A DNA stretch of 43,081 bases from Balneolales bacterium (GTDB lineage: Bacteria; Bacteroidota; Rhodothermia; Balneolales; Natronogracilivirgulaceae). Below the pieces are notes generated by a model. That model searched no databases. It had not been told where the DNA came from and saw only the letters and a program-made list of their open reading frames with translations. Of this stretch, positions 16,347-25,918 are shown in pieces (the stretch's first letter is position 1; each line of letters opens with the position of its first letter). The position numbers and the translations under genes were made by a program. Location of the stretch: the NCBI GenBank assembly GCA_007120385.1, contig SKNT01000129.1, positions 1-43,081 on the forward strand, written 5' to 3'.

Positions 16347-18215
16347 ATGACAGCCATGCATCTCAACAAGCAAGAAAAGCGTAACGACGTATCTATCCGC
16401 GTCCTGCAGGTGATCACCATTTCCATGATGCTGATCTTTGCCGGCAGGCTGTTCCAGCTTCAGATTATCGAGTTCGAGACGTATGGACCGCTGAGTCTGG
16501 CTAACAGTATCCGGCAGGAAAATGTGAGTCCGGCCCGCGGCCTCATTTTCGATCGAAGCGGGCGCATGCTTGTTGACAATCAGCCCATATACACGGTCAC
16601 GGTCACACCAGCCAATTTCGATTCTGGCGCCATCCCGATTCTTGCAGAATATCTTGATATAGCACCGGAAGTGATCGAGGAACGGGTTCAGGCAGCTAGA
16701 AGGTATTCCTGGCACCGGCCCTCCCGCCTGATTTCGGATATCAGTTTTCACCGGTTTTCAAAAATGCAGGAGAACATCTGGAAGCTGCCCGGAATCGGAT
16801 ACCATGTCGAATCGAAGCGACACTATCCAACCGATATCAAGGGGGCACATCTTTTCGGTTACCTCAGTGAAGTCACGCAGCAGGAGTATCGCAGTTCAAG
16901 CAGATACAGTTTGGGGGATAAGGCCGGGCGAAGCGGAATTGAATTCACTTATGAGCAGGATCTGCGGGGTGAACTGGGGTCACGCTACATCCGTGTCAAT
17001 GCTTTGGGCCAGGCTCTGGGACCCTTTGGAGAGGGACATATGGGCCACACTCCTGTCAAGGGTGCAGATATTTACACTCATATTGACCATGATTTGCAGC
17101 TTCTGGCTGAAGACCTTATGGTGGGAAAAACAGGCGGGGTTGTTGCCATGGACCCGAATACAGGCGCCATCCTGGCCCTTGTCAGCTCGCCCGGCTTTGA
17201 CGTTGACCGTCTTTCCGGACGCATCGACATGGAGTACTGGATGACGCTGAATGCCGATACCTCCAACCCGCTGTTCAATCGGGCCATATCAACCATGCAG
17301 CCACCCGGTTCCACCATAAAACCCCTGATGGGGCTCGTAGGACTTGATTTCGGCATTATTGACCCCGAGACGGAAATCACTTGCAGGGGTGGATTTACAC
17401 TTGGCCGCTACTATCGCTGCACCCGGCAGCACGGTCGCCAGAATCTGGTAGAAGCCATTCAGAATTCATGCAACACCTATTTCTTCTCGCTGATGAACCA
17501 GACTATGAACCGGGTGGGACTGAATGCCTGGCACCGGCACACAAGTTCCTTCGGACTGGGACAGATGACGCACATCGACCTGCCGCATGAACGTCGGGGC
17601 ATTCTTCCCGACAGCGCCTATTACAACACCCATTTCGGCGGACCGCGGAACTGGGGTATTGGTGATTTGATCAGCGTGGGTGTCGGTCAGGGAACTTTCT
17701 CCAGCTCTCCCCTGCAAATGGCGCTGGTTGCCTCACAGCTTGCCAATGGCGGTTACCGTGTCCAGCCGCATATCGTGGACCGCATCGTTTATCCGGACGG
17801 CTCCTCGGTCCTCAACACCCCTGAAAGCGAGCGGATTCCCTGGATAAATGAGGACCACCTGAGGGTGATCCAGCAGGGAATGCGCAAGGCGGTATCGGAG
17901 GGATCCGGCCGGTTTTATGCCGATATATCCGGTGTGGAAGTAGCCGGGAAAACAGGCACAGCACAGAATCCACACGGGATCGACCACGGCTGGTTCATCT
18001 CCTACGCTCCTTATGAGAATCCTGAAATTGCCATTGCCGTACTGGTTGAGAACGCCGGATTCGGATCCATCTCTGCCGCCCCCATTGCTGGCCTGATGAT
18101 GGAGCAGTACTTCCATGGGCAGATCCGCCGGAACTGGGTATATCAGTATGTCAAGACGTTCACCCCGCGGGAAAGAGAAGCTAACAGCGGTACAAGCAGT
18201 GAGGAGAATCTGTAA
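16347..18215 (+). CDS. mrdA: Penicillin-binding protein 2, elongation transpeptidase
   Basis: Class B PBP that cross-links glycan strands made by RodA during elongation. The 622-residue protein has an N-terminal membrane anchor (about 19-40), the pedestal motif ARGLIFDRSGRMLVDN (63-78) and the transpeptidase domain. Active-site motifs are Ser322-T-I-Lys325, SCN (374-376) and KTGT (535-538). It starts on the base after the mreD stop codon and its stop overlaps the rodA start by one base (TAATG). Confidence 0.97.
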   Translation: MTAMHLNKQEKRNDVSIRVLQVITISMMLIFAGRLFQLQIIEFETYGPLSLANSIRQENVSPARGLIFDRSGRMLVDNQPIYTVTVTPANFDSGAIPILAEYLDIAPEVIEERVQAARRYSWHRPSRLISDISFHRFSKMQENIWKLPGIGYHVESKRHYPTDIKGAHLFGYLSEVTQQEYRSSSRYSLGDKAGRSGIEFTYEQDLRGELGSRYIRVNALGQALGPFGEGHMGHTPVKGADIYTHIDHDLQLLAEDLMVGKTGGVVAMDPNTGAILALVSSPGFDVDRLSGRIDMEYWMTLNADTSNPLFNRAISTMQPPGSTIKPLMGLVGLDFGIIDPETEITCRGGFTLGRYYRCTRQHGRQNLVEAIQNSCNTYFFSLMNQTMNRVGLNAWHRHTSSFGLGQMTHIDLPHERRGILPDSAYYNTHFGGPRNWGIGDLISVGVGQGTFSSSPLQMALVASQLANGGYRVQPHIVDRIVYPDGSSVLNTPESERIPWINEDHLRVIQQGMRKAVSEGSGRFYADISGVEVAGKTGTAQNPHGIDHGWFISYAPYENPEIAIAVLVENAGFGSISAAPIAGLMMEQYFHGQIRRNWVYQYVKTFTPREREANSGTSSEENL

Positions 18216-19465
18216 TGACCTGGTATCGTCAATTTGACTGGTTGCTGATCTTTTGCTGGGTCCTTTTGTTCTCGGCCGGACTTGTTGCCATATACAGTGC
18301 GACGCTGGGACCGGTTTCACAGTTCCTTCCCGCTTACATTCAAGGTAATTTCCTGAATCAGGTGGTCTGGATAGGCATCTCAGTTATAGCCATGGCAGCC
18401 ATTCAGTTTACAAGTCCACGCACATTCCAGCAGATATCCTATGCACTGTATGTCTTGTGCATCATACTTGCCATTGCCACTGTCATTTGGGGTACGGAAG
18501 CCGGCGGGGCCCGAAGATGGCTTGTAATTGGCGGGTTGCGGTTCCAGATAAGTGAAATGCTCAAACTGGCCACTATCCTGGCTGTGGCCAACTACCTGAC
18601 CAGCAGGCGCGACATATCCGCGGAACACATCGGATCTGCGCTTGTTGCTGTGGTGCTGATGATAATACCCAGCATCATCATCATCCTCCAGAATGATACC
18701 GGTACGGCTCTGGTGCTTCTGGCCATCATTCCGGTTATGCTGTTCTGGTCGGGTCTGCCTTACGGGATTTCACTTTTTCTCATCTCTCCTGCCATTATTG
18801 CCTATTTCTCGATAATCGACTGGAGACTGGGTGTGCTGGCCACCATTTTGCTCACGGTTGCCATCTTTTTCATTCAGAAAAGGCCCTGGCTTACAAGTTC
18901 TGCATTCATTGTTGGAAACCTTGTGGTTATCGGTGTTCAGCTGGCCCTGAATCAGATACTTAAACCCCACCAGCAGGCTCGTATCGAAGCCTTTGTGAAT
19001 CCGGCCCTGGACCCTCAGGGAGCCGGATGGAACGTGCTTCAGGCCAAAACGGCCATTGGGTCCGGAGGGTTATGGGGCAAGGGGTTTCTGGAAGGCACGC
19101 AGACGCAGCTGCGCTTTCTGCCCGAGCAGTGGACCGATTTCATTTTTCCGGTAATCGCTGAGGAGTTCGGTTTCGTCGGAGCCGGCTTGCTCCTGCTTGT
19201 GTTTGCCATCTTGCTGCTTCGCTTGCTTGCAATTGCCGGAGAGCATCGGCATCCTTTTGCACAGCTGGTGCTTGTTGGCGTGGCCATGACCTTTTTTGTC
19301 CACCTGGTGATCAATCTGGGCAGTGCCATGGGCCTTTTCCCGGTTATCGGACTGCCCCTTCCCTTTGTCAGTTACGGGGGATCTGCTTTCCTCTCATACT
19401 CCATCATGCTGGCTATCTGCCTGAATCTGCATTTCTACAAGCGTGATTTCAGCATTTATTCCTGA
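18215..19465 (+). CDS. rodA: Rod-shape determining SEDS glycosyltransferase RodA
   Basis: Polymerises lipid II into glycan strands in complex with PBP2. The 416-residue protein has about ten transmembrane helices. SEDS hallmarks include the GGARRWLVIGGLRFQISEMLK region near residues 95-115 and QNDTGTALVLL near 160. Late motifs are FLPEQWTDFIFPVIAEEFGF (about 303-322) with the catalytic Asp candidate in WTDF, and LPFVSYGGSAF near 387. Last gene of the shape operon; a hairpin begins at its stop codon. Confidence 0.97.
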   Translation: MTWYRQFDWLLIFCWVLLFSAGLVAIYSATLGPVSQFLPAYIQGNFLNQVVWIGISVIAMAAIQFTSPRTFQQISYALYVLCIILAIATVIWGTEAGGARRWLVIGGLRFQISEMLKLATILAVANYLTSRRDISAEHIGSALVAVVLMIIPSIIIILQNDTGTALVLLAIIPVMLFWSGLPYGISLFLISPAIIAYFSIIDWRLGVLATILLTVAIFFIQKRPWLTSSAFIVGNLVVIGVQLALNQILKPHQQARIEAFVNPALDPQGAGWNVLQAKTAIGSGGLWGKGFLEGTQTQLRFLPEQWTDFIFPVIAEEFGFVGAGLLLLVFAILLLRLLAIAGEHRHPFAQLVLVGVAMTFFVHLVINLGSAMGLFPVIGLPLPFVSYGGSAFLSYSIMLAICLNLHFYKRDFSIYS

Positions 19466-19494
19466 CTCCGGTACCGGAACCGAATCGGGAGTCA
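19463..19494. terminator. Hairpin between convergent rodA and rnhB
   Basis: Seven-base perfect arms TGACTCC (19463-19469) and GGAGTCA (19488-19494) enclose an 18-base loop that itself contains CGGTACCG. The first arm includes the rodA stop. There is no good T-run on either strand, so termination efficiency is uncertain. Confidence 0.4.
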
Positions 19495-19522
19495 TTAACC
19501 GGGCTGTCAGGTCTGTAATTGC

Positions 19523-20158
19523 CTATCCATGTTCTGCATCCGGTCTGCTACAATAAATACGCTCTGTTCCCAGCCGGAAGGTGGTCCTGTGGTGCGGGGT
19601 TGCTCCAAACTCCTGCAGGGCTTTGTAGTGCATCGCCGTGGGGTACCCAACATTCCTGTCCCAGCCGAACTCCGGATATTCCCTGTGCAACGATGCCATG
19701 TAATCATCCCGGTACACTTTTGCCAGAATGGATGCCGCACCTATGCTGGCGCTGAGTTCATCACCCTTAATTATGGTAAGTGAAGGGATTAAAGCGGAAG
19801 CGATTCCCCGGTTCCCGTCGATAAGAAGATAATCCGGCTTCGGGTCTGTCTTCTCAACACACTTTGCCATTGCCTTAAGTGATGCCTGGAGTATGTTGAG
19901 CGCATCAATTTCATCCCTTTCGCAACGGGCAACCATCCACCAGATACTTCTGGATTTTACTTGTTCGGCGATTGTCCTTCTCGGCACGGCACCGAGTTTC
20001 TTGCTGTCACTGATACCGGGAATCCGGACATTGGGATCCAATATAACACCTGCAGCCACCACCGGGCCGGCCAGGCACCCTCTGCCCACTTCATCCAGTC
20101 CCATAACTCTGCGGAACCCCTCTTTCCATAGTTTATTTTCAAAATAATAGGGATCCAT
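19523..20158 (-). CDS. rnhB: Ribonuclease HII
   Basis: Cleaves RNA in RNA/DNA hybrids and at single ribonucleotides in DNA. The 211-residue protein has Asp22-Glu23 in GLDEVGRGCLAGPVVAAGVI, the next catalytic Asp in YLLIDGN, and the SIGAASILAKVYRD motif. It is the last gene of the minus-strand envelope operon, 78 bp after the third ompH gene. A normal length and all catalytic acids make it probably functional. Confidence 0.95.
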   Translation of the reverse strand: MDPYYFENKLWKEGFRRVMGLDEVGRGCLAGPVVAAGVILDPNVRIPGISDSKKLGAVPRRTIAEQVKSRSIWWMVARCERDEIDALNILQASLKAMAKCVEKTDPKPDYLLIDGNRGIASALIPSLTIIKGDELSASIGAASILAKVYRDDYMASLHREYPEFGWDRNVGYPTAMHYKALQEFGATPHHRTTFRLGTERIYCSRPDAEHG

Positions 20159-20236
20159 AACGTTACCGAAGATGGAAGGTATGCGCTTCAGGCAGTGCCC
20201 GGTGGGTCATCAGTCAGGCAACAAGATGCAGCCGGA

Positions 20237-20791
20237 TTACATCAGGTCCAGGCGCTGCATCACTTCATCGGTGATGTCATAGTCTCGCTGGGCCCTCTCG
20301 GAGGCATAGAGAATGATGAAATCACCATTGTTGGTCATCGTATTGAGAACAAAGGTGAAGTTGCGTTCCTTCGCAACAGATTCAATGGCTCCCTGGATCT
20401 TGGTGAGCAGGGGTTCAATCAGTTCGAACTGCCGTTCCTGGATTTCCTGCTGGAAATTTTGTTGAAACTCCTGAAGTTCCAGATTCATCCCTGCCAGCCT
20501 TTCTTCTTCGCGGCGTCTGGCTTCATCGGAAATCACCGCCATTTTTTGCTGGTATTCCTCCACTTCCCTGCGGAAGTTGGCTTCCTTTTCTGCAAACTCC
20601 TGGCGCTTGCGATCGATGAAATTTTGAAGGCGGCGTTCAATGGCGGCCATTTCGGGCATGCTGCGCATTATGGTCTGCGGATCGACATAGCCAATCCTCA
20701 GTTCATCCTGTGCCTGGGCCTGAGCTTTTTCAACAGGAAGTGCGAGCCCGATAAAAAGAAAACATGCGATAAAAATCCAAGCTTTTTTCAT
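20237..20791 (-). CDS. OmpH/Skp family periplasmic chaperone, copy 3
   Basis: A 184-residue secreted protein with a signal peptide (MKKAWIFIACFLFIGLALP, cleavage around the AQAQ segment). The mature part starts with LRIGYVDPQTIMRSMPE, the Skp N-terminal strand and helix, then a long charged coiled coil (about 45-125, FREVEEYQQK-type heptads), then the trimerisation core strand FTFVLNTMTNNGDFIILYA. Skp trimers hold unfolded outer-membrane proteins for BamA. It is the most distal of three consecutive paralogues after bamA. Confidence 0.9.
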   Translation of the reverse strand: MKKAWIFIACFLFIGLALPVEKAQAQAQDELRIGYVDPQTIMRSMPEMAAIERRLQNFIDRKRQEFAEKEANFRREVEEYQQKMAVISDEARRREEERLAGMNLELQEFQQNFQQEIQERQFELIEPLLTKIQGAIESVAKERNFTFVLNTMTNNGDFIILYASERAQRDYDITDEVMQRLDLM

Positions 20792-20815
20792 TGTTATGTG
20801 ATATCTGCTTAATGG

Positions 20816-21343
20816 TTACTGTAACATTCTTGCGATGACCTTGTCGGTCAGGTTGAGCTTCTCCCGGCCATCATCTGAAACGAAAAGAAGGAACATTTCC
20901 CCTTCACTTGTGGCTTCATTCAGGACATAGTCCAGATTCATATCCATGGCGAGGGATTCGATAACGATATTCATCTCCTGAAGTATCGGTCCGAGCAGCT
21001 CAGCCTGGCGCTGCTCCAGTTCACGCTGCACCCTTACCTGAAACTCCTCCAGTTCACGGTCGCGGGTCTGCAACTCCTGCTGGCGGCGCCTTGTTTCCTG
21101 TTCAGTAAGGTTGGGCGCTTCCTGCTGGAATCTGGCCAGCATATTTTGGAACTCAATGGCTTTTTCTTCAAACTCTGCTTCCCTGCTGTCCAGAAATCTG
21201 TTCAATTGCCGTTCGATGGCCTCTTTTTCCGGCAAATGGTCAAGAACTACCTGCGGGTCCATGAATCCAACCCTCGTCTGAGCGTTGGCAGCTACAGTAA
21301 TTCCGAGAAGAAGAATAATGATCGTCGTGAAATACTTCATCAT
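20816..21343 (-). CDS. OmpH/Skp family periplasmic chaperone, copy 2
   Basis: A 175-residue secreted protein with signal peptide MMKYFTTIIILLLGITVAANA and mature start QTRVGFMDPQVVLDHLPE. The Gln/Arg/Glu-rich coiled coil runs from about 40 to 125. The C-terminal core strand is LDYVLNEATSEGEMFLLFVS. Two adjacent ATGs make the start ambiguous by one codon. It lies 24 bp upstream of copy 3 and 118 bp downstream of copy 1, and differs clearly in sequence from both. Confidence 0.9.
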   Translation of the reverse strand: MMKYFTTIIILLLGITVAANAQTRVGFMDPQVVLDHLPEKEAIERQLNRFLDSREAEFEEKAIEFQNMLARFQQEAPNLTEQETRRRQQELQTRDRELEEFQVRVQRELEQRQAELLGPILQEMNIVIESLAMDMNLDYVLNEATSEGEMFLLFVSDDGREKLNLTDKVIARMLQ

Positions 21344-21460
21344 ATTTAATTGCAGTTAATGTAAAAAAAGTTTGTCAAGATACGATGATTCCGGGCCTTT
21401 ATGCAAAATGCCCAAATAGAATACGAAATACCATGTCCAATAATTGTGTGTTACCCTGTT

Positions 21461-22006
21461 TCAAAGAGCGTCATCATCTACGAAGATGCCCATTTCCTGA
21501 AGTACATCGCGGCTGATATCCCATCTGCGGCGCGAGAACAGGAAGAGATAGTCACCGGCTCGGTCAAATACGTGGTCAAAGCCCTCTCTTTCCGCCACCT
21601 TTACGACAGCTTCCAGAATGCGCTGCTGCAACGGTTCCAGCAATTCTTCCTGCTGCCGGAAATAGTCACCGTCCGGACCAAACCGGCGGTTGATATACTG
21701 TTCCCGTTCACGGACCTTCCGGTCAATTTCCTGCTCCCGCTGCCTTCTGATATCAGGGGTGAAGAGTATTTCACGTGCTTCGAAGTCCTGTCTGAGGCGC
21801 TCTATCTCCACCTGCATCTCGTCGATTTCCTGCTTCCAGTTCTGGGCGATGGTTTCCAGCCGCTGGCGGATTCCGGTATACTCCGGTATTTCACGCATGA
21901 TCACATCGGAATCGATATAACCGATCTTCTGCTGCGATGATGCGGGAGGGGCCGCAATCAGCAGGAGGAGCAGAGGGAGGAAGAAGGCGGGCAACAGTTT
22001 TTTCAT
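21461..22006 (-). CDS. OmpH/Skp family periplasmic chaperone, copy 1
   Basis: About 181 residues from the ATG at 22004-22006 (MKKLLPAFFLPLLLLLIAAP, a classic signal peptide). An upstream in-frame start inside bamA would spoil the signal. The mature part begins QQKIGYIDSDVIMREIPEY. The coiled coil is followed by FDHVFDRAGDYLFLFSRRRW, the trimer core. The ATG is 2 bp after the bamA stop, so it is coupled to bamA and is the best candidate for the orthologue of single-copy Skp. Confidence 0.92.
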   Translation of the reverse strand: MKKLLPAFFLPLLLLLIAAPPASSQQKIGYIDSDVIMREIPEYTGIRQRLETIAQNWKQEIDEMQVEIERLRQDFEAREILFTPDIRRQREQEIDRKVREREQYINRRFGPDGDYFRQQEELLEPLQQRILEAVVKVAEREGFDHVFDRAGDYLFLFSRRRWDISRDVLQEMGIFVDDDAL

Positions 22007-22008
22007 GA

Positions 22009-24519
22009 TCAGAACGGAGCACCAATATTGAACAGGAACTGCCACTGGTTGGCATCAACACCCGGAGCTTCGATACCGTCAAAGCGGTAACCGTAACTCA
22101 GGTCAATAAGTCCGAGAATCGGCATGAAAATACGGGCACCGAAACCGGCTGCACGTTTAACGTTGAAGGGGTCAAATTCCTTGTATCCAAGAAAGGCATT
22201 ACCTGCCTCCAGGAATGCATACGGGATGAGCTGCACCTGTTCGGTACTGATGAGAGGGTACCTCAACTCGGCCATATACTTGTTGTATGCCGTACCACCG
22301 ATCTCCTCGCCGTCGCGATACGGTGAGATAGAGCCTTCAAATCCGCCGGGATAACCTCTCATGTCGATGTTGTCCCTGGTGAACACCTGTTGCTGCTGGA
22401 GCGGAGTACCACCCAGATAAAATCGCTGGAACTGGCTTCGGTTGGATTTGCCGAACCAGCTCATGTATCCGAGTTCCATTCCGTAGGTTGCCACAAGCTT
22501 GCCTATGATCGGAATATGGTACTGGTAGTCCATCCCCACCTTGAAATACTGTGAGAAGCCGGGGAGATTGGGTGCTGCTTCACCGTGGATGGTGAACCGT
22601 GATCCAACGTTGGGCGAGATCGGATTGTCGGTTGAATTTCGTTGGAGCTCCTGGGCGATGGAGATGATACTGGCCTGGCCGCCAAGAAGGCTTTCAAAAC
22701 CGGCGACGTCAAAATACTGGTATCGCAGGCGTGTGATGTGGCGGAAGTAGTCATCCGGCCAGTTAAGGCGTCTTCCGTAGGCAATGGAGCCCGAGAACAT
22801 CTCCTGCCGGGTTGTGCTTGACCCAAAGAAGGTGCCGCTGCCGCCTGTGAAAAGACTGTAGGAGAGATTGATACCGAAGGAATTCGGGCGGCCGAGGAAC
22901 CAGGGTTCCTGGAATCCGAAACTGAAATGCTGGTACCCGCGGCCGGTCATCTGCACACCGAGGGATAACCGCTGGCCGTCTCCGCTTGGGAGGGGCCGCC
23001 AGGCTTCACCCTTAAACAGATTGCGGGCGGAAAAGTTGTTGAAATTGACCCGGGCTGCAAGGATCAGTCCGAACTGCCGTCCACCATAACCTCCGGAGAA
23101 CTCGAAGTTGTCTGTGCTCATGGACTCATCCAGGTAGTAGATGATATCCACCTTCTTATCCTCGTAATCCACATCAAGGTCGGGCTGGATGGCTTCGGGG
23201 TTGAAGTATCCCAGCTGGGATAGTTCCCTGATGGACCTGATGATTGCCGAGCGGCTGTATTTGGAGCCGGGCAGGTTTCTCAGCGTGCGGCGCACCACAT
23301 CATCATGGGTTTTGGTGTTGCCAAGAAACTCCACCATGCGCACCGTGGCAATATCATCTTCAATGATGAACAGGGTAATGTCAAGCGAATCCCCATCCAC
23401 CCGGTCAAACTCGGGCTGTACATTGAAGAACAGGTAGCCGATGTTCTGATACATGCTGGTGACATCGGTTTCATGTCTGTTCTGCCGGAGATTTTCTTCG
23501 AATTTCCTTTCGTTGAAGACATCACCGGTGGCCATGTCCAGTGAGGTCGACAGCTGCTCATCGGTATAGACGGTATTCCCTTCCCAGTGTATGTTTCGGA
23601 CATGGTATTGCGGTCCCTCATCAATTTTGAAAAAGACACCGATTGCCTGTTTGTCCCTTCTCCTGGAGTAGACAAAGACCGAGTCCTCCACGATCCGTGC
23701 ATCTAGAAACCCGTTTTCACGATAAAAAGCTAGCAGTTCGTCCTTGCCTTCCACGTAATCTTCACGGTTGTAGGTCTGGCGTGTAAAGATCCTCCACCAG
23801 CGGTCGCGCTTGATATCACCGATATTTCTCCGGAGTCTCCGGTCCGAGAAGCTTTCGTTTCCTTCAAAATCGATGGTTCGAATCTGAATGCGGTCGCCGC
23901 GGTCGACATTGAATGTGAGTGAGACGCGATTCCTGAGCGTATCGGTTTCGGATACGTTCACCTCAACAGTGGTGTTGCGATATCCGCGGTTCTCGAAATA
24001 GCGCTGAATGGTTTGGACGGACTGGGCCTTGGCCGATTCCGTCACCGCGAAGCCGCGTGAGAGCGGGATCTTGTTTTCCAGGTCCCTGCGCTGGGACCGC
24101 CTGACGCCTTCGATGGTGTAGCTCTCCAGGCGCGGCTGTTCGATGACTTCGATATCGAGTATTATGCCGTCACGTCCCGCTTCACGCTTGTAGATTTTCA
24201 CATCCGAAAAAAGCCCCGTGTTGTAGAGTCTTTTTATAGCCTGCGGAATCTCATCGCCGGGAATCCGGATGTTGCTTCCAACATTGAGGTTGGATGCATT
24301 CACGATGAACGTCTGGCTGTAAAAGCGGCTTCCGGTGGCCGTGACATCGATCAACTCGTAGAGACGCGGCTGCATCTCAAGGGGGTTGTTCGGTCGGAAG
24401 GCGGTTCCACCCCCCGGAACTTCATTAACGGCCTGGGCATGAAGTACGACAGCCGTTGAAAAGTTGAAGAGAACTGCGATTGCAGTTAGGAATAAAATAT
24501 TTCTGATATTAATTAGCAC
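22009..24519 (-). CDS. bamA: Outer-membrane protein assembly factor BamA
   Basis: Omp85 insertase that folds beta-barrel proteins into the outer membrane. The 836-residue protein has a signal peptide (to about residue 30, VVLHAQA), several POTRA domains (about 45-450) and a 16-strand barrel C-terminal part. POTRA repeats show the IKRLYNTGLFSDVKIY and IRSIRELSQLGYFNPEAIQP patterns. The barrel contains FYLGGTPLQQQQ and ends in Phe (FLFNIGAPF), as the assembly signal requires. The start appears to be GTG at 24517-24519. It sits 52 bp after uppS. Confidence 0.96.
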   Translation of the reverse strand: MLINIRNILFLTAIAVLFNFSTAVVLHAQAVNEVPGGGTAFRPNNPLEMQPRLYELIDVTATGSRFYSQTFIVNASNLNVGSNIRIPGDEIPQAIKRLYNTGLFSDVKIYKREAGRDGIILDIEVIEQPRLESYTIEGVRRSQRRDLENKIPLSRGFAVTESAKAQSVQTIQRYFENRGYRNTTVEVNVSETDTLRNRVSLTFNVDRGDRIQIRTIDFEGNESFSDRRLRRNIGDIKRDRWWRIFTRQTYNREDYVEGKDELLAFYRENGFLDARIVEDSVFVYSRRRDKQAIGVFFKIDEGPQYHVRNIHWEGNTVYTDEQLSTSLDMATGDVFNERKFEENLRQNRHETDVTSMYQNIGYLFFNVQPEFDRVDGDSLDITLFIIEDDIATVRMVEFLGNTKTHDDVVRRTLRNLPGSKYSRSAIIRSIRELSQLGYFNPEAIQPDLDVDYEDKKVDIIYYLDESMSTDNFEFSGGYGGRQFGLILAARVNFNNFSARNLFKGEAWRPLPSGDGQRLSLGVQMTGRGYQHFSFGFQEPWFLGRPNSFGINLSYSLFTGGSGTFFGSSTTRQEMFSGSIAYGRRLNWPDDYFRHITRLRYQYFDVAGFESLLGGQASIISIAQELQRNSTDNPISPNVGSRFTIHGEAAPNLPGFSQYFKVGMDYQYHIPIIGKLVATYGMELGYMSWFGKSNRSQFQRFYLGGTPLQQQQVFTRDNIDMRGYPGGFEGSISPYRDGEEIGGTAYNKYMAELRYPLISTEQVQLIPYAFLEAGNAFLGYKEFDPFNVKRAAGFGARIFMPILGLIDLSYGYRFDGIEAPGVDANQWQFLFNIGAPF

Positions 24520-24571
24520 GGTGTAAGAACGTCTTTTAAAAATCTTTATTTCCGGAAGTTTAATGCTTTTT

Positions 24572-25429
24572 CTATCTCATGGCTACAGATGATTCCTCGA
24601 GCTCAAAGTGAGAAGGAACTTTCCCGAACCGACGCTCTCTGTTCTGATAGGATTCAATGGCTTCATAAAGCTCATCACGCCGAAAGTCCGGCCAGTATGT
24701 ATTGGTTACATAAAGCTCGGAGTAGGCAGACTGCCACAGAAGGAAGTTGCTCAGCCGCAACTCACCGCTGGTTCTGATGATCAGATCAGGATCCGGCATG
24801 TCGGCAGTTGAAAGATGATCGGCGATGATGTCACCGTTAATCTCTTCGGGACAAAGAATTCCATCTTTGACTTTTTGAGATATGCGGCTGACGGCCTGAC
24901 TGATATCCCATCTTCCGGAATAGCTCAGTGCCAGGCACAATTCCATGCGTTTGTTGTCTGTTGTGAGTTCAATGGCCTCCTCAAGTTCACGCCGGCAGGT
25001 AGGCGGAAGCCGGTCGATCTCCCCAATGGAGGTAAGCTTTATATCATTTTCGTGCAGCTTACGTGTTTCGGAGCGCAGTGATTGCACAAGCAGTTTCATC
25101 AAAGCGCTGACTTCTCCTTTCGGACGTCCCCAGTTTTCCGTTGAAAAGGCATACAGTGTGAGGTGCCGGACGCCAACCTGTGCGGCTGCTTCCGTTATAT
25201 CCTTGACAGAATCCACCCCGGCTTTGTGGCCGGCTATGCGTACGCTTCCTCTGCTTTTCGCCCATCGGCCGTTACCATCCATAATGACGGCAATATGAAG
25301 GGGAATTACTCCCCTGTTCCGGAGAAAATCCTGTTTCTCCTTGTCTTCCGGGGATTGCTGTTGTGATGTACGGTCTTCGGTATTCAAAGAAGTAGAGGTT
25401 AATAATCCGTAATAATCTGTTTGAACCAA
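24572..25429 (-). CDS. uppS: Undecaprenyl diphosphate synthase (cis-prenyltransferase)
   Basis: Condenses isopentenyl diphosphate onto farnesyl diphosphate to form the C55 lipid carrier for peptidoglycan and O-antigen. Motifs are VIMDGNGRWAKSRG with catalytic Asp51, HLTLYAFSTENWGRP, DLIIRTSGELRLSNFLLWQS and the ELYVTNTYWPDF end. The frame starts at TTG (25427-25429), adding about 35 polar residues before the conserved core; TTG at 25385-25387 is another possible start and no ATG precedes residue 50. The start is therefore uncertain, the identity is not. Confidence 0.95.
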   Translation of the reverse strand: MVQTDYYGLLTSTSLNTEDRTSQQQSPEDKEKQDFLRNRGVIPLHIAVIMDGNGRWAKSRGSVRIAGHKAGVDSVKDITEAAAQVGVRHLTLYAFSTENWGRPKGEVSALMKLLVQSLRSETRKLHENDIKLTSIGEIDRLPPTCRRELEEAIELTTDNKRMELCLALSYSGRWDISQAVSRISQKVKDGILCPEEINGDIIADHLSTADMPDPDLIIRTSGELRLSNFLLWQSAYSELYVTNTYWPDFRRDELYEAIESYQNRERRFGKVPSHFELEESSVAMR

Positions 25430-25441
25430 AAGTTTCCGGGC

Positions 25442-25918
25442 TTACAAAGTATCAATCTGACCGGAAAGTGAAATCATTTCGAGGACGGTCATTGCTGCTT
25501 CACCGCCTTTGTTGCCGGCTTTGGTACCGGCCCGTTCAATGGCCTGCTCAATGGAGTCTGTCGTAAGGACTCCGAAACCAATCGGTATCTGGTACTTCAG
25601 CATGACGTCGGAAATTCCTCTGCTTGCAGCACCTGCCACAAAATCAAAATGGGGTGTGGATCCGCGGATTACCACTCCCAGACAGATGATGGCATCATGC
25701 TTGCCTTTTTCGGCCAGCTTGGATGTTACAAGTGGAATTTCGAATGAACCGGGGCAATATACGACATCTATCCGAGATTCATCAACCCCGTGTCGTTTCA
25801 GCATGTCAACCGCCCCTTCCAGGAGCCGCTCGGTAATAAAACTGTTCCACCGGGAAACTACAATCCCGATTCTGGCATCTGTAACGTTGAAAGTACCTTC
25901 TATCTTGTTCACTTGCAT
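25442..25918 (-). CDS. ribH: 6,7-dimethyl-8-ribityllumazine synthase
   Basis: Penultimate enzyme of riboflavin synthesis, usually an icosahedral or decameric shell. The 158-residue protein shows VVSRWNSFITERLLEGA (20-36), the phosphate/substrate loop VYCPGSFEIPLV (53-64) and GVVIRGSTPHFDFVA with the catalytic His90. No other riboflavin gene is nearby. It overlaps the PHP gene by 10 bp and precedes uppS by 12 bp, so it is expressed with envelope genes. Confidence 0.96.
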   Translation of the reverse strand: MQVNKIEGTFNVTDARIGIVVSRWNSFITERLLEGAVDMLKRHGVDESRIDVVYCPGSFEIPLVTSKLAEKGKHDAIICLGVVIRGSTPHFDFVAGAASRGISDVMLKYQIPIGFGVLTTDSIEQAIERAGTKAGNKGGEAAMTVLEMISLSGQIDTL

